64,000 nucleotides of DNA from Candidatus Schekmanbacteria bacterium (GCA_016188575.1 JACPHN010000032.1:62001-126000); one strand, 5' to 3'. Counted from the first letter of the stretch, positions 16,394-26,708 are shown. The notes: generated by a model not told the origin, from the letters alone. Numbers and translations: made by a program.

Positions 16394-19300
16394 CTATCTG
16401 CGGCGCTTCCTGACGCGACGGAAAAGCGCGGCACCTCCAAGCAGGAGCGCCCCGAGCCCCACCGCGCCGCCTACCGGCACCGTCGCGCCGCCCCAGGTCG
16501 CCTTCACGCTGAAGCCGCTCGCCGTCCCCTGAGCGTTTTGCACGCCGATCCACCATCTCCCAGCGGCCGGATTTTGCACTGTGCAGCTCTTGCCGTCGCC
16601 CCCCGGCGTCGGCGTCGCGGTGGGGGTCGAGCCCGGAGGTGGAGTGGCCGTAGCGGTAAATGTGGGCGTCGGCGTCGAGCCGGGTGGGGTAGTCGGCGTC
16701 CGCGTCGCGGTCGGCGTGCCGGTGGGCGTCAAGGTCGGCGTCGGCGTCGCCGTCGGTTCGCCTCCGTACGCCACATCGAGCTGGTAGGCGCCCGCACCTC
16801 CCTCCCAGCCGCCGATGACTACGTAGTAAGACTCTCCGAGCGTCGTGGCGAGCGTGAACACCTCGGGTTTCGCCGTTGTCGCGCCCGAAGCGAGCAGCCC
16901 GCCCAGACTGGTGTAGACATACACATCGTAGTCACCGGAAACGTCTGTCCAGTCCAGAGTGATCGTCGGGCTCCCCCCGAAGCTCTCGAAATAGTAGTAA
17001 AAATCGAGATCCCCAAGGTAGTTGGTGCCATCGTTTCCGGTCGTCGCCAGCACCCCCGAGATGCACCACGGATCGGTGAAGGGAAAAAGGTACTGAGGCG
17101 CTCCGAAGGAATCGTTGGGCTCGATTTCGATGTCGCAGTCGGCACGCCGGCCCCCGCTTGTGCCTGTGCCCTTTTCTCCGACCCGTCCCGGCCCTGCAGC
17201 CGGCGGCAGCGCGCGCGCGGGCGGCACCCGCGACACGTTCGCCGCGTGCGGTGGTGTACGCTTGCCGGGACCGGTGGGACGGCCCTCCTCAGGTGCCGCC
17301 GCGCGGGCACTCTCCGCCGCCTCTGGCGCGCCTCCGGTTCCGGTGCAATCGTTGGTCGACGCGGTCGGCGGGTTGCCAAACCGGACAAAGAGATCGAGAG
17401 GCAGCGCCCCGGCGGCCAGGTCGACCTTGAGCTCGGCGGCGCCGGCCGCGACGTCGGCGTAATAGTACTTCATCGCCGGGGATTCGCTCTGAGCATCGAT
17501 CAGGTCCCTCCGCGCCACGCCGTTGGCAAGCGCGGTACCGACCACCCCCGTCTTCCACACCCACACGCCGCGCCCGTGCGTCGCCGCGGCAAGCTGTCGC
17601 GACGTGGCATTGAAGCTCACCTCGAACACCGCCACATTGGGAAGGCCGTTACTCATGTCTGTCCACAATCCGCCCAGATTGGTCGAGACGTAGACCCCGA
17701 CGTCCGTCCCCACATAGAGCGTGTCCGGGGTAGTCGAGGTATCCAGCGCGATCGTGTTGACCGGAACGTCCGGCAGATTGCCCGAGATATCGCTCCAGCT
17801 CTGCCCACCGTCCGGCGTCTCGAACACATGCCCGGTGCCGAACCCGGAAAATGTGACGAACGCGTGCCTCCCGTCGGTCGGATCGACCGCCAGGTCCTTT
17901 ACCGTGCGGTACGGCGTGCCGTTTTGAACGTACTGAAAGCTGCCGCCGTCATCGACTGTCGCCACCATCGTGCCGCGGTTGGTCCCGGCGTAGAACGCTT
18001 GCGGAGTGCTTCCCGAGACCGCCACCGCGGTCGCCGACTCGCCCTGTTGGAGCCCCCAGTCCGGTCCGAACCAGTTCCAGTTGGTGCCGTGCGTATCGCC
18101 GACGGCGAAGCGGCTCGATGCACCCACGACGCGGGACGGGTCTTTCGGGTCGAGCACAAATGGCGCGATGAAGTTTGCGCCTTGTAGCCCTTCCAACGCT
18201 TTCGTCCAGGTGGTCCCGCCATCCGTTGAGCGCTGGATCTGCATGTTCTGAATGGAGACGTACTGGTAGCTGGGATCTGACTGGTTGATGGCGGAGAAAG
18301 AGCCGTCGCCGGTGTGCATGCTATTCCACGTATCGTTTCCCGCGCGCTGATGCGGGGCGTTATCCTGGGCGCCCCCGACGAAGTACCCCGTGTCTGTAGG
18401 GTGCTGATCGATGTGGTAGAACTGCACCGTAACCAGGCCATTGGCGTTGAGGTTTTGCCAGCTCGCGCCGTTGTTCGTGGTTTTCCACACGCCGCCATCG
18501 CAGCCGATGTAGTAGGTATCGTCGTGGTTGGGGTCGAAAGCGATGGCGTGGTGATCTACATGGGCCGCTGCCTCCCAGGCGTCGTCCATGCCGTTACCAT
18601 CGGAGTCGTGCGCGCCATAGATGGGGAACGTGTCCTGCCAGCTCGCGCCACCGTCCAGAGAGCGCGACCACCCCACACCACCGTAGAACACGAGGTTCGA
18701 GTTGCGGGGGTGGACCGCAATGTAGTGGTCGTACCAGCCCTGGCCGCTGAGCGTGTCGGGGACACCCTGAAGCTGCGACCAGGTGCCGCCGCCGTCGAGG
18801 CTCTTCCACACGCCGACTTGCCGCTCGAAGTTGGCGACGCTCAGAAACAGCGTATCCGGCTGCGAGGCGTCCAGCGCCAGTCGCAGCATGTTGTTGGAAT
18901 CTACGGCCGGGAAACCGCCGCCGCTGAGCGGCTCCCAGCTTTGCCCGAGGTTGGTGCTTTTCCAGACTCCCGCGGTGCTGTTGGATGGCACCCGCACCGC
19001 CGCGAACAGAACGCTTGGTCGGCTCGGGTCTTGCACGAGATCCCAGACCTCGCCGCCGGACAGCGTTTTCGTCCAGCTCGATCCGCCGTTGTCCGAGACA
19101 TATACGCCGTATTCCGGTAGCGTCGCGCCGTCGGCGCAGCACGCGGCGCCGGTCGCGACCAGCACGGTCGACGGTTGCGTCGGATGCACGATGATCTTGC
19201 TGATGCCGGTGTACGTGAGCTCGGCCGGACCCTGCCGCACCCACGAATCACCGCCGTTGGTCGACTTGAGCAGGCCCGCACCGTAATAGGTATCGCCCGC

Positions 19301-19942
19301 GAGGGCCATTTCTCCCGTGCCGACGTAGACAGTGTTGCCATTGCTGGGGTCGACCGCAATCGCGCCGATGGACAGCGAGGCCTCGAAATCCGTCACCGGG
19401 AAGAAACTGGAGCCGCCGTCGGTAGTCTTCCAGACGCCGCCTTGCGCCGCGCCCGCATAGACGATGTTCGAGTCGGTGGGGTGGGTAGCCAGAGCGCGCA
19501 CGCGCCCGGAGATGATTCCCCACGTCGGGTTGAACCAGGCACCGGGGACTGGAGCGCTCCCCTTGGGCCCGACGCTGACCCAGGAGCCTTCCGGGGCGGC
19601 CCTCCGGAGGCTCTCTCTTCTGAGCTCGAGGGCTTCCTCCCACGCGCGCAACCGCGCACCTCTGGGGATTCTCTTGTACGGAAAGGCGCGTTCGGTGTAG
19701 AAAAGCCACTGCCGCGCGCGCGGATTGTCGGATTCCTCCTCGAACCCGGGCGTCTCCCGCGGCGGATGCTCGGAAGAGGGAAGCCGCTCGTCTTCAGAAA
19801 TTGCCGAGAGCAGCGGACCTCGCCAGGGGATTTCTCGGTTACGAGGGCCGTCTCCGCCAGGTCGAGAGTGGAGGGCGACAGCGAAAAGACCCACCGCCAA
19901 TACCGCCGAAAGCGCTATTCTCGCGAGCATTGAGAATCTCAT
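16394..19942 (-). CDS. Secreted BNR/sialidase-like propeller protein with PPC domain and C-terminal sorting tail
   Basis: 1182 aa. The N-terminal signal peptide is MRFSMLARIALSAVLAVGLF. From ~120 to ~830 there are many BNR/Asp-box-like units (GVWKTTDGGSSF, GLLKSTNGGDSW, GVYVSDNGGSSW), i.e. one or two large beta-propellers as in VPS10/sortilin-like and glycosidase-related exoproteins. A pre-peptidase C-terminal (PPC) domain with EPNDSFGAPQ and DLDFYYYF follows at ~960-1060. Then come a TPTPT-rich linker and a tail VPVGGAVGLGALLLGGAALF with a basic end RRVRKRRR, resembling PEP-CTERM/IPTL-type sorting signals. It is probably exported and processed at the envelope. No catalytic residues can be assigned. 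Confidence 0.85.
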   Translation of the reverse strand: MRFSMLARIALSAVLAVGLFAVALHSRPGGDGPRNREIPWRGPLLSAISEDERLPSSEHPPRETPGFEEESDNPRARQWLFYTERAFPYKRIPRGARLRAWEEALELRRESLRRAAPEGSWVSVGPKGSAPVPGAWFNPTWGIISGRVRALATHPTDSNIVYAGAAQGGVWKTTDGGSSFFPVTDFEASLSIGAIAVDPSNGNTVYVGTGEMALAGDTYYGAGLLKSTNGGDSWVRQGPAELTYTGISKIIVHPTQPSTVLVATGAACCADGATLPEYGVYVSDNGGSSWTKTLSGGEVWDLVQDPSRPSVLFAAVRVPSNSTAGVWKSTNLGQSWEPLSGGGFPAVDSNNMLRLALDASQPDTLFLSVANFERQVGVWKSLDGGGTWSQLQGVPDTLSGQGWYDHYIAVHPRNSNLVFYGGVGWSRSLDGGASWQDTFPIYGAHDSDGNGMDDAWEAAAHVDHHAIAFDPNHDDTYYIGCDGGVWKTTNNGASWQNLNANGLVTVQFYHIDQHPTDTGYFVGGAQDNAPHQRAGNDTWNSMHTGDGSFSAINQSDPSYQYVSIQNMQIQRSTDGGTTWTKALEGLQGANFIAPFVLDPKDPSRVVGASSRFAVGDTHGTNWNWFGPDWGLQQGESATAVAVSGSTPQAFYAGTNRGTMVATVDDGGSFQYVQNGTPYRTVKDLAVDPTDGRHAFVTFSGFGTGHVFETPDGGQSWSDISGNLPDVPVNTIALDTSTTPDTLYVGTDVGVYVSTNLGGLWTDMSNGLPNVAVFEVSFNATSRQLAAATHGRGVWVWKTGVVGTALANGVARRDLIDAQSESPAMKYYYADVAAGAAELKVDLAAGALPLDLFVRFGNPPTASTNDCTGTGGAPEAAESARAAAPEEGRPTGPGKRTPPHAANVSRVPPARALPPAAGPGRVGEKGTGTSGGRRADCDIEIEPNDSFGAPQYLFPFTDPWCISGVLATTGNDGTNYLGDLDFYYYFESFGGSPTITLDWTDVSGDYDVYVYTSLGGLLASGATTAKPEVFTLATTLGESYYVVIGGWEGGAGAYQLDVAYGGEPTATPTPTLTPTGTPTATRTPTTPPGSTPTPTFTATATPPPGSTPTATPTPGGDGKSCTVQNPAAGRWWIGVQNAQGTASGFSVKATWGGATVPVGGAVGLGALLLGGAALFRRVRKRRR

Positions 19943-20068
19943 CGTAAGCTCCTTGCTTTGGCCCCCGCCGCATTCCCCTTAGCAGAAGCACCCGGTCTCG
20001 TCAAGACTTCCGGGTCCACCCTGTCGCGCGCCGCCGCCTCGGTATATGCTCTGCCGCGAAAAAAACTC

Positions 20069-23000
20069 ATGCATTTTCACCTGAGCACGTCCATGACCCG
20101 ATTGCCGCACTCCCTGCTGACGACGTTCATCGCTGTTCTCATGGCCGCGCCGCTCGGTGCCAGTGAGCGCGCCCCGGCGCCCGGCTATTTTCGCGAACCG
20201 ACTCTGCGCGGCGATACCATCGTTTTTGTCGCCGAGGGCGACCTCTGGAGCGTCCCGGCGAACGGCGGCGCCGCGCAGCGGCTCACCACGGGCGCCGGGC
20301 AAGAGAGCCTCCCCGCGCTCTCGCCCGACGGCCGCACGGTCGCCTTTTCCGCCCGCTACGAGGGGCCCACCGAGGTCTACACCATGCCCGTCGATGGCGG
20401 GCTGCCAACTCGCCACACCTTCGAAGCAGAATACAGCGCAGTCTGCGGATGGCACCCCGACGGCCGCATTCTCTACTCGACCAGCCACTTTTCGACGCTA
20501 CCGAACCGCCAGCTCGCGCTGCTGGACCCTGCGACCCGAGCTATCGAGCTGCTCCCGCTTGCGGAAGCCGACGAAGGCAGCTTCGATGCGCGCGGAGAGT
20601 CCGTCTTCTTCGTACGCCCCTGGTTTCACGGCAATGCCACCAAGCGCTATCGCGGCGGTCAAGCCAGGAAACTGTGGAGGTTTTCACCGGGAAGCGCCGA
20701 GGCCGAACCCCTCACCGCCGACTATGCGGGAGAGAGCCATCACCCCATGTATTGGGACGGGCGCGTCTACTTTCTTTCAGACCGCGCCGGGAACATGGAC
20801 ATCTGGTCCATCACCGTCGCTGGCGGTGAGCTCCGCCAGCACACCTTCCACGGCGAGTGGGACGCCGTATCGCCCTCTCTCGATGCTGGACGAATCGCAT
20901 ATAGCGTTGGCGCCGACCTCTGGCTGCTCGATCTGACTACGGGCAAGACGGCCATCGTCCCCATCAGGTTGCCGTCGGACTTCGACCAGATGCGGGACCG
21001 GTGGATCACCGACCCCTTTGACCAGTTGTCGAGCGCGCGCCTGCACCCACGCGGCCAATCCGTTGTGCTCACCGCGCGCGGCAGGATTCTGGTGGCGCCG
21101 GTCCGTTCCGGCCGTGTCGTTCACTGGTCACACGAACCCGGCGTGCGCTTCGCGGAGGCGGTTTTCATGCCCGACGGCAAGGAAATCCTGGCGCTGTCGG
21201 ATCGGACAGGTGAGATGGAGCTGGTGACGCGGCCAGCGGATGGCACCGGCGCCGAACGCGCGCTGAGCTCCGATGGCAGCGTCCAGCGCTTTGGCGGCTC
21301 GCCTTCGCCTGATGGCAAGCTCATCGCGCTCGCCGACAAGAACCGCGATCTGTGGGTACTGGAGGCAGCCTCCGGGAAGCAGATCAAGGTGTCGACGCGC
21401 CGCCACGGGACGTCGGCGGTGACCTGGGCTCCGGACAGCCAATGGCTGGTCTTCGCGCAAACCGCCGACAACGACATGGAGCAGCTCCAGCTCTACTCGA
21501 TCAAGGATCACACCACGACCGCGCTGACGAGCGATCGCGTCAACAGCTTCTCGCCTGCCTGGAGCCCGGACGGAAAGTGGCTGTACTTCCTCTCCGACCG
21601 GACCGCGAAATCGATCGTGCGCGATCCTTGGGGCCTGAGGCAACCTGAGGCCTACTTCGACAAGGCGGTCACGATTTATGAAATGGCGCTTCAGGACGGC
21701 GCGCGATCGCGATTTCGCCCCGCGGACGAGCTCGCGCCGCCCGCGGCCAAGGAGGCGGTCGACGAATCCGAGGACACGAGCACTGATTCGCTGGCGACCA
21801 ATGACGTCACCTCCAGCAAGAGCGGCAAGGGCGATGACAATGAAGCGGATCAGGCGCTCATTCCGGAAGCTCGTATCGACAGGGAAGGGCTGGCCGGCCG
21901 GGTCCGGCCGCTGCCCGTTCCCGCTGCGAACATGGTGGCGTTGCGCGTCAATGCGGATACGCTATTCTGGCTCGATGCCGCACCCGGGCAGGACGCCAGG
22001 TCCCATCTCATGGCGCTCACCATCGGCAACGAGGAGCAAGAGGCCGTCGAGCTCGCCGCCGACGTGGTCGACATGGATCTGGCGGCCGGCGGCGAAAAGC
22101 TGTTGGTGCGCCAGGAGGCCGCACTGTACGTCATCGACGCCACGGCGGCCGTGCCCGAAGATCTCGCGAAGTCACAGGTCGATCTCACCACGGTCCGCTA
22201 CCGCATCGACACGCGGGAGGATTGGCGGCAGATGTTCCTGGACGCGTGGCGGCTCGAGCGCGATTACTTCTATGACCCGGCCATGCACGGCCTCGACTGG
22301 GCAAAGGTGCGCGAGAAGTACACGCCGCTCGTGGATCGCGTGACCACGCGCGAGGAGCTCGATTTCGTGCTCGAAGAGATGATCGGGGAGCTTTCCGCGC
22401 TGCACACCTGGGCAGGTGGCGGCAGCCTGCGAGAACCCGAGACGGACATCAGCCCGGCGACGCTAGGGGCACGCCTCGAGCGGGCTCCCGAGGCCGGCGG
22501 CTACCGTATCGCGCACATTTATCGCTGGGATCGGGACTACCCCGAGGAGCGGCCCCCGCTAGCCGATCCCGATCTCCACATCAAGGAGGGCGACGTCGTC
22601 ACCGCGGTCAACGGCCAACCGGTGCTGTCCGTGCCTGATATCGGCGACCTGCTGCTCGACCAGGGCGGGCGTCAGGTGCGCCTCGGAATCCGCGCGCAGG
22701 GAACCGGCGAGGAGCGCCAGGAGATCGTGATTCCGCAGGACGACGAGCGAAAGCTGCGCTACGCGGATTGGGAGCAGAGCCGTCGTGATCGGGTCGAGCT
22801 CCAGGGGCAAGGCAAGCTCGGCTACATTCACTTGCGCGCCATGGATGGCGAAGATCTGGACGCCTGGTATCGGCAGTACTACCCCGTGTACGGCCGGCAA
22901 GGGCTGATCGTGGATGTTCGCCACAACTGGGGCGGAAACATCGATAGCCTCCTGCTCGAGAAGTTGCTCAGGAAGGCCTGGTTCTACTGGCAAGAGCGCG

Positions 23001-23476
23001 TCGGTCAGCCGACGTGGAACATGCAGTACGCATTTCGCGGCCACCTGGTGGTCCTCTGCGATGCGTACACGGCGTCCGACGGGGAGGCGTTTACGGAGGG
23101 ATTCCGGCGCCTGGGCCTCGGCAAGGTCATCGGCACGCGCACCTGGGGCGGCGAGATCTGGCTTGGTGCCGAGAACGTCCTGAGCGACGGTGGTCTCGCC
23201 AGTGCCCCCAGCATGGGTGTCTACGGGCCCGAGGGCGAGTGGCTGATCGAGGGCCACGGCGTCGTTCCCGACATCGAAGTCGACAACCTGCCGCACGCCG
23301 CCTTCTCCGGCCAGGATGCGCAACTGGAGGCGGCGATCCACCACTTGCTCGAGCGCATCACGGTCGACCCAAGACCCGTGCCCACGGCGCCACCTCACCC
23401 TGTGAAAGGCCGCGAGACGCTGCTGCGATCGGGTTCCGCGGCACCCGCGGTGGGCGCTTTCGGGCGCGAACCGTGA
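20069..23476 (+). CDS. Tricorn protease homologue, S41 family
   Basis: 1135 aa from ATG at 20069; ATG at 20093 is an alternative, and neither has a strong ribosome binding site. A signal peptide (LLTTFIAVLMAAPLGAS) makes it periplasmic. Residues ~30-340 and ~350-700 are WD40-like six- and seven-blade propellers (ALSPDGRTVAFSARYEGP; SPSPDGKLIALADKNRDL). The catalytic part has GELSALHTW (His), a PDZ domain near 820-900 and the S41 core DVRHNWGGNID with TASDGEAFTEG (Ser), and closes with EGHGVVPDIEVDN. Tricorn homologues degrade peptides. The downstream methyltransferase start overlaps its stop. Confidence 0.9.
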   Translation: MHFHLSTSMTRLPHSLLTTFIAVLMAAPLGASERAPAPGYFREPTLRGDTIVFVAEGDLWSVPANGGAAQRLTTGAGQESLPALSPDGRTVAFSARYEGPTEVYTMPVDGGLPTRHTFEAEYSAVCGWHPDGRILYSTSHFSTLPNRQLALLDPATRAIELLPLAEADEGSFDARGESVFFVRPWFHGNATKRYRGGQARKLWRFSPGSAEAEPLTADYAGESHHPMYWDGRVYFLSDRAGNMDIWSITVAGGELRQHTFHGEWDAVSPSLDAGRIAYSVGADLWLLDLTTGKTAIVPIRLPSDFDQMRDRWITDPFDQLSSARLHPRGQSVVLTARGRILVAPVRSGRVVHWSHEPGVRFAEAVFMPDGKEILALSDRTGEMELVTRPADGTGAERALSSDGSVQRFGGSPSPDGKLIALADKNRDLWVLEAASGKQIKVSTRRHGTSAVTWAPDSQWLVFAQTADNDMEQLQLYSIKDHTTTALTSDRVNSFSPAWSPDGKWLYFLSDRTAKSIVRDPWGLRQPEAYFDKAVTIYEMALQDGARSRFRPADELAPPAAKEAVDESEDTSTDSLATNDVTSSKSGKGDDNEADQALIPEARIDREGLAGRVRPLPVPAANMVALRVNADTLFWLDAAPGQDARSHLMALTIGNEEQEAVELAADVVDMDLAAGGEKLLVRQEAALYVIDATAAVPEDLAKSQVDLTTVRYRIDTREDWRQMFLDAWRLERDYFYDPAMHGLDWAKVREKYTPLVDRVTTREELDFVLEEMIGELSALHTWAGGGSLREPETDISPATLGARLERAPEAGGYRIAHIYRWDRDYPEERPPLADPDLHIKEGDVVTAVNGQPVLSVPDIGDLLLDQGGRQVRLGIRAQGTGEERQEIVIPQDDERKLRYADWEQSRRDRVELQGQGKLGYIHLRAMDGEDLDAWYRQYYPVYGRQGLIVDVRHNWGGNIDSLLLEKLLRKAWFYWQERVGQPTWNMQYAFRGHLVVLCDAYTASDGEAFTEGFRRLGLGKVIGTRTWGGEIWLGAENVLSDGGLASAPSMGVYGPEGEWLIEGHGVVPDIEVDNLPHAAFSGQDAQLEAAIHHLLERITVDPRPVPTAPPHPVKGRETLLRSGSAAPAVGAFGREP

Positions 23477-24411
23477 ACGCCGCCGAGTATCCGCCCGACA
23501 GCACCATCCGCGCGCGCCTCGAGGCGCTGCGACAGCCGGATGAAGTAGTAACGCCAATTGTGCCGGACGCGCTCGCGGGAGGTGACTGGTGGCCGACAGC
23601 GCGCGCCTGGCCGCGGGCGCTCGCCGCCGGCGTGCTCGAGCCGCGACGCGGCTACCGCTTCCGCCCGGAGAACGTGGGCGTGGCGCACTTGCTCCAGGGG
23701 ATGAGCGCCGGCACGGTCATGGATCTGGGAGCCGGCAGCGGGTCGCTGCTGCTGCTGGCCGGATACCTCACCTGTGCTCGCCGTCTCGTTGGCATCGAGC
23801 TGCAGGCGGATGCCGTCGACCGGCTCCGGCGGACGCTGCTCGCCCATGGCCTGGACGGCACCGTGGTGTGCGGCGATGCGCGCTCTCCCGAGGTGCGTTG
23901 CGGCGCTGCCGCGGCAGCCGAAGGCAAGGCGCAGATGGTGCTCTTGAACCCTCCGTTTTTCCCCGAGGGATGGGGCCGGCCGAGCAATAACCCGTCTACC
24001 CACCTCTCCACCCACGCGACGCACGGCGGAGTCGGCGAGCTCTTGGCGGCCACCGCCGCGCTACTCGCGCCGGGGGGGCACGTGCTGGTCGTCTATGACG
24101 CTGCCCGTCTCGCCGAGCTCCTGGTGGCCGCCGCCGCACTGCAGCTCGGACTCGAGCGCCTTGCGTGGATCCCTGACCAGCGCCCCGGCAGAGCCGCTCA
24201 GCCGTTTCGCGTCTGGGCCGATTTCATGGCTGGACAGGGTCTTGTCGCCACGCGGCTGAGCGCCGGCCACCCGCTTCCCGGGCTGACGGGCGACCCTGAA
24301 GCTGCGTCGCGGGGTTCAGACGACTCGGCGCCCGGCTCCTCCGCGCAGGCTCCTAGCGCGGCTCGTCGCCGCGAACAGAGCGCAGGTGCTCCGCGGCCTC
24401 CTCAGGCTTGA
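23473..24411 (+). CDS. TrmN6-like N6-adenine methyltransferase
   Basis: 312 aa from a GTG overlapping the protease stop (GTGA). It has SAM-binding motif I as VMDLGAGSGSLLLLAG, an acidic motif II (LVGIELQADAV), and the catalytic N-P-P-F in VLLNPPFFPEGWG. This is typical of the TrmN6 group that methylates adenine in tRNA or rRNA. The last ~40 residues are a low-complexity Ser/Ala/Arg tail. Its 3' end overlaps the converging galT gene by 59 bases. Exact RNA substrate cannot be read from sequence. Confidence 0.8.
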   Translation: MNAAEYPPDSTIRARLEALRQPDEVVTPIVPDALAGGDWWPTARAWPRALAAGVLEPRRGYRFRPENVGVAHLLQGMSAGTVMDLGAGSGSLLLLAGYLTCARRLVGIELQADAVDRLRRTLLAHGLDGTVVCGDARSPEVRCGAAAAAEGKAQMVLLNPPFFPEGWGRPSNNPSTHLSTHATHGGVGELLAATAALLAPGGHVLVVYDAARLAELLVAAAALQLGLERLAWIPDQRPGRAAQPFRVWADFMAGQGLVATRLSAGHPLPGLTGDPEAASRGSDDSAPGSSAQAPSAARRREQSAGAPRPPQA

Positions 24412-25423
24412 CCCCGCAGACAAAAAGATCGAGCCCCCAGTCGAAACCGTGCGACGGCCACCATTGACGCCTCTCGCCGCGACCTCCGGGCCGCCCGGCG
24501 GACGCTGCCCCGACCGGCACGAGCTCGATGTGCCAGTGGTAGTCGAGCTCGATCGTGCGCCAGTAGTCGGGCGAGCGTTTGGACTGTCGGTTCGGTCCCG
24601 AATGCAGGACCCAGGCGTAGCCGCACTCCCCCAGCGCCGCGCGCAGGCGCAGCAACACCTTCTTGAGAATCGCCGCCAGGTCGGAAATGTCCTCGGAATC
24701 GACGGTGTCGAAACAACTGCTGTGCTGCAGCGGCAACAACGTGAGCTCGTATGGAAACCGCGAAGCGTATGGGCAGATGGCGACGAACCGCTTGTTTTGC
24801 TCGACCACCCGCCGCTCGAGATGCACTTCGTTGAAGATGATGTCGCAATACAGGCAGCGTTCCTTACGCCGATAGTATTCCTTGCATTGCACGTACTCTT
24901 CCTTGATGCGCTTCGGTGTGATCGGTGTCGCCAGCACGTGGGAATGCGCGTGGTGAGACTCGGGATCGTCTGTGGGAACGTGGTTCTTGATGATCATGGC
25001 GTAGCGGAACCGGCCGTCTTCCTTCAGCGCCGCAAGTCGCGCTCGATATGCCCACAGGATCTCGCGGATCTGTGGAACCGTCAGATCCGCCACATCGACA
25101 TCGTGCTGCGGGGTCTCCACAAGAATCTCATGGGCTCCGACCCCGCTCGCCCAGTCGTACATGCCGATCCCGCGCCGCTGCACCTCGTTCTCCGGCGAAA
25201 GCAGCGGCGCCGGAAGGGGAAACGTGCGCGCCCACCAGCCGGGTCCATTCGCCGCGGTGTTCGGCTCGCGCAACGCGAACGACTCCGGCGCTGTCAGCGC
25301 CTCGTTCCCCGGGCAAAAGCGACAGCGCCCGGCACCGACCTCCGCAATCGGTTCCTCAGCAGTGACCTTCGGAGTCAGAATTACCCACGCTCCAAGCGCG
25401 GGATCTTTGCGTAGCTCATACAT
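24353..25423 (-). CDS. galT: Galactose-1-phosphate uridylyltransferase family protein
   Basis: 356 aa starting MYELRKDPALGAWVILTPK, the usual GalT opening; an in-frame Met 22 codons earlier is less likely. Metal-binding features are CRFCPGNE and CLYCDIIF. The catalytic region is HHAHSHVLATPITP, where classical GalT has HPHxQ, and a second histidine cluster HWHIELVP follows. The variant HAHSH places it among the bacterial GalT-like nucleotidyltransferases, which transfer UMP or AMP to sugar phosphates. Substrate could therefore be Gal-1-P or another sugar phosphate. It overlaps the neighbouring methyltransferase tail to tail. Confidence 0.8.
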   Translation of the reverse strand: MYELRKDPALGAWVILTPKVTAEEPIAEVGAGRCRFCPGNEALTAPESFALREPNTAANGPGWWARTFPLPAPLLSPENEVQRRGIGMYDWASGVGAHEILVETPQHDVDVADLTVPQIREILWAYRARLAALKEDGRFRYAMIIKNHVPTDDPESHHAHSHVLATPITPKRIKEEYVQCKEYYRRKERCLYCDIIFNEVHLERRVVEQNKRFVAICPYASRFPYELTLLPLQHSSCFDTVDSEDISDLAAILKKVLLRLRAALGECGYAWVLHSGPNRQSKRSPDYWRTIELDYHWHIELVPVGAASAGRPGGRGERRQWWPSHGFDWGLDLFVCGVKPEEAAEHLRSVRGDEPR

Positions 25424-25571
25424 CGGTAGCGGCACCGCCCGTGCAGACCATCCTGAATTCACCACCTGCTTGACGTCTCGGCCAAGCATCTATAGCATGT
25501 TCGAACATCTCCGCAACCCCGTGCGTCCGCCCGCCGGCCGGACGGCAAATCCCAGGACTGAGGCCAGGTCA

Positions 25572-26708
25572 ATGACAGGACAAGAACGCGAACCTGCCGA
25601 GTTCCAGCGCGTCGCCATCGTCGGGCTTGGCCTGATGGGCGGATCGCTGGCTTCCGCATTGCGACACGCGGCCACGCCGCCGGCATACCTGCTCGGCGTG
25701 GACCCTGATCAGGAGACCCGGGAGCTTGCACTCAAGTACCGCCTCGTCGACGAGGTCTCCCCCGCGCCCGACGCGCGTCTGGCGACTTGCGACCTCATCG
25801 TGCTCGCCGCGCCGATCGGCACGATTCTCGAGCTGCTCCCGATTGTGATGCCGCGGGCGGGAGCAGGGGCGGTGATTACCGACATCGGGAGCACGAAGGC
25901 CGAAGTCGTCACCCGCGCGCTGGAGCTCGCGCAACCCGACGTCCACTTTGTAGGCGGCCATCCGATGACGGGCGCCGAGAAGCAGGGCATCCGGCACTTC
26001 AACCCGTACCTGTATGAGAACGCCATCTACGTGTTGACGCCCGCAACGGTGCCGCCGGCGCCGGAGGAGGCCCTCGCGGTGGAGCGGCTCTCGCGATGGA
26101 TTCGCAACCTTGGCGGCCGCGTCCTGATCCTGGACGCGAGCCAGCACGACGAGGCCGCCGCCGCAGTTAGCCATGTGCCACATCTGCTCGCGGTCGCGCT
26201 GACATTGGCGACGCGCCGCCTCGACGAAGCGGGGACCCCCTGTGCGCCGCTTGCCGCGGGCGGATTTCGGGACATGACGCGCGTCGCGGGGTCTCCGTCG
26301 CGCATGTGGCAGGACATCTACGCAAGCAACCTGCCGCGCATCCGCACCGTCTTGCGGGCATTCTCCCAGGCACTGAGCGAAATCGAAGCTGCGCTCGTCG
26401 ATCCGGAGGCGATCAACCGCTTTCTGGACGAGGCGTCGAGCTTTCGCCGCCGGATCCCGGAAAAGACCAAAGGCTTTCTCGACGATCTCGTCTACGTGCT
26501 CGTGGTCGTGGAGGACCGCCCGGGAGTCATCGCGGGAATCTCCGGGGCGCTGGTGGCCCGCGGCATTTCCATTCGCGATATCGAGGTCTTGAAGATTCGG
26601 GAAGGTCGCGGAGGCACGTTGATGCTTGGCTTTCGCGACCGCGATGACGCCGAGCGCGCCTCCATGACGATCCGCGCGATCGGGTATGACTGTTGGATCC
26701 AGTCTTGA
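25572..26708 (+). CDS. tyrA: Prephenate/arogenate dehydrogenase with C-terminal ACT domain
   Basis: 378 aa. Residues 15-40 form the Rossmann nucleotide-binding loop VGLGLMGGSLASAL. Family motifs include ITDIGSTKAEV, FVGGHPMTGAEKQG and AAAAVSHVPHLLAVAL (catalytic His). Residues ~300-378 are an ACT domain (VYVLVVVEDRPGVIAGISGA), the usual site for tyrosine feedback. It catalyses the oxidative decarboxylation of prephenate (or arogenate) in tyrosine synthesis. The ATG at 25572 follows a GAGG; an upstream ATG at 25497 would add an unconserved extension. Confidence 0.9.
   Translation: MTGQEREPAEFQRVAIVGLGLMGGSLASALRHAATPPAYLLGVDPDQETRELALKYRLVDEVSPAPDARLATCDLIVLAAPIGTILELLPIVMPRAGAGAVITDIGSTKAEVVTRALELAQPDVHFVGGHPMTGAEKQGIRHFNPYLYENAIYVLTPATVPPAPEEALAVERLSRWIRNLGGRVLILDASQHDEAAAAVSHVPHLLAVALTLATRRLDEAGTPCAPLAAGGFRDMTRVAGSPSRMWQDIYASNLPRIRTVLRAFSQALSEIEAALVDPEAINRFLDEASSFRRRIPEKTKGFLDDLVYVLVVVEDRPGVIAGISGALVARGISIRDIEVLKIREGRGGTLMLGFRDRDDAERASMTIRAIGYDCWIQS

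Noticed and set aside
16580-16760. Tandem repeats possibly CRISPR-like or regulatory
   Set aside because: They encode the Thr/Pro-rich linker (TPTPT) of the exported BNR protein; there is no spacer structure.
23014-23472. Upstream extension of the methyltransferase frame
   Set aside because: It overlaps the end of the protease gene in another frame; the GTG at 23473 overlapping the protease stop is the natural start.
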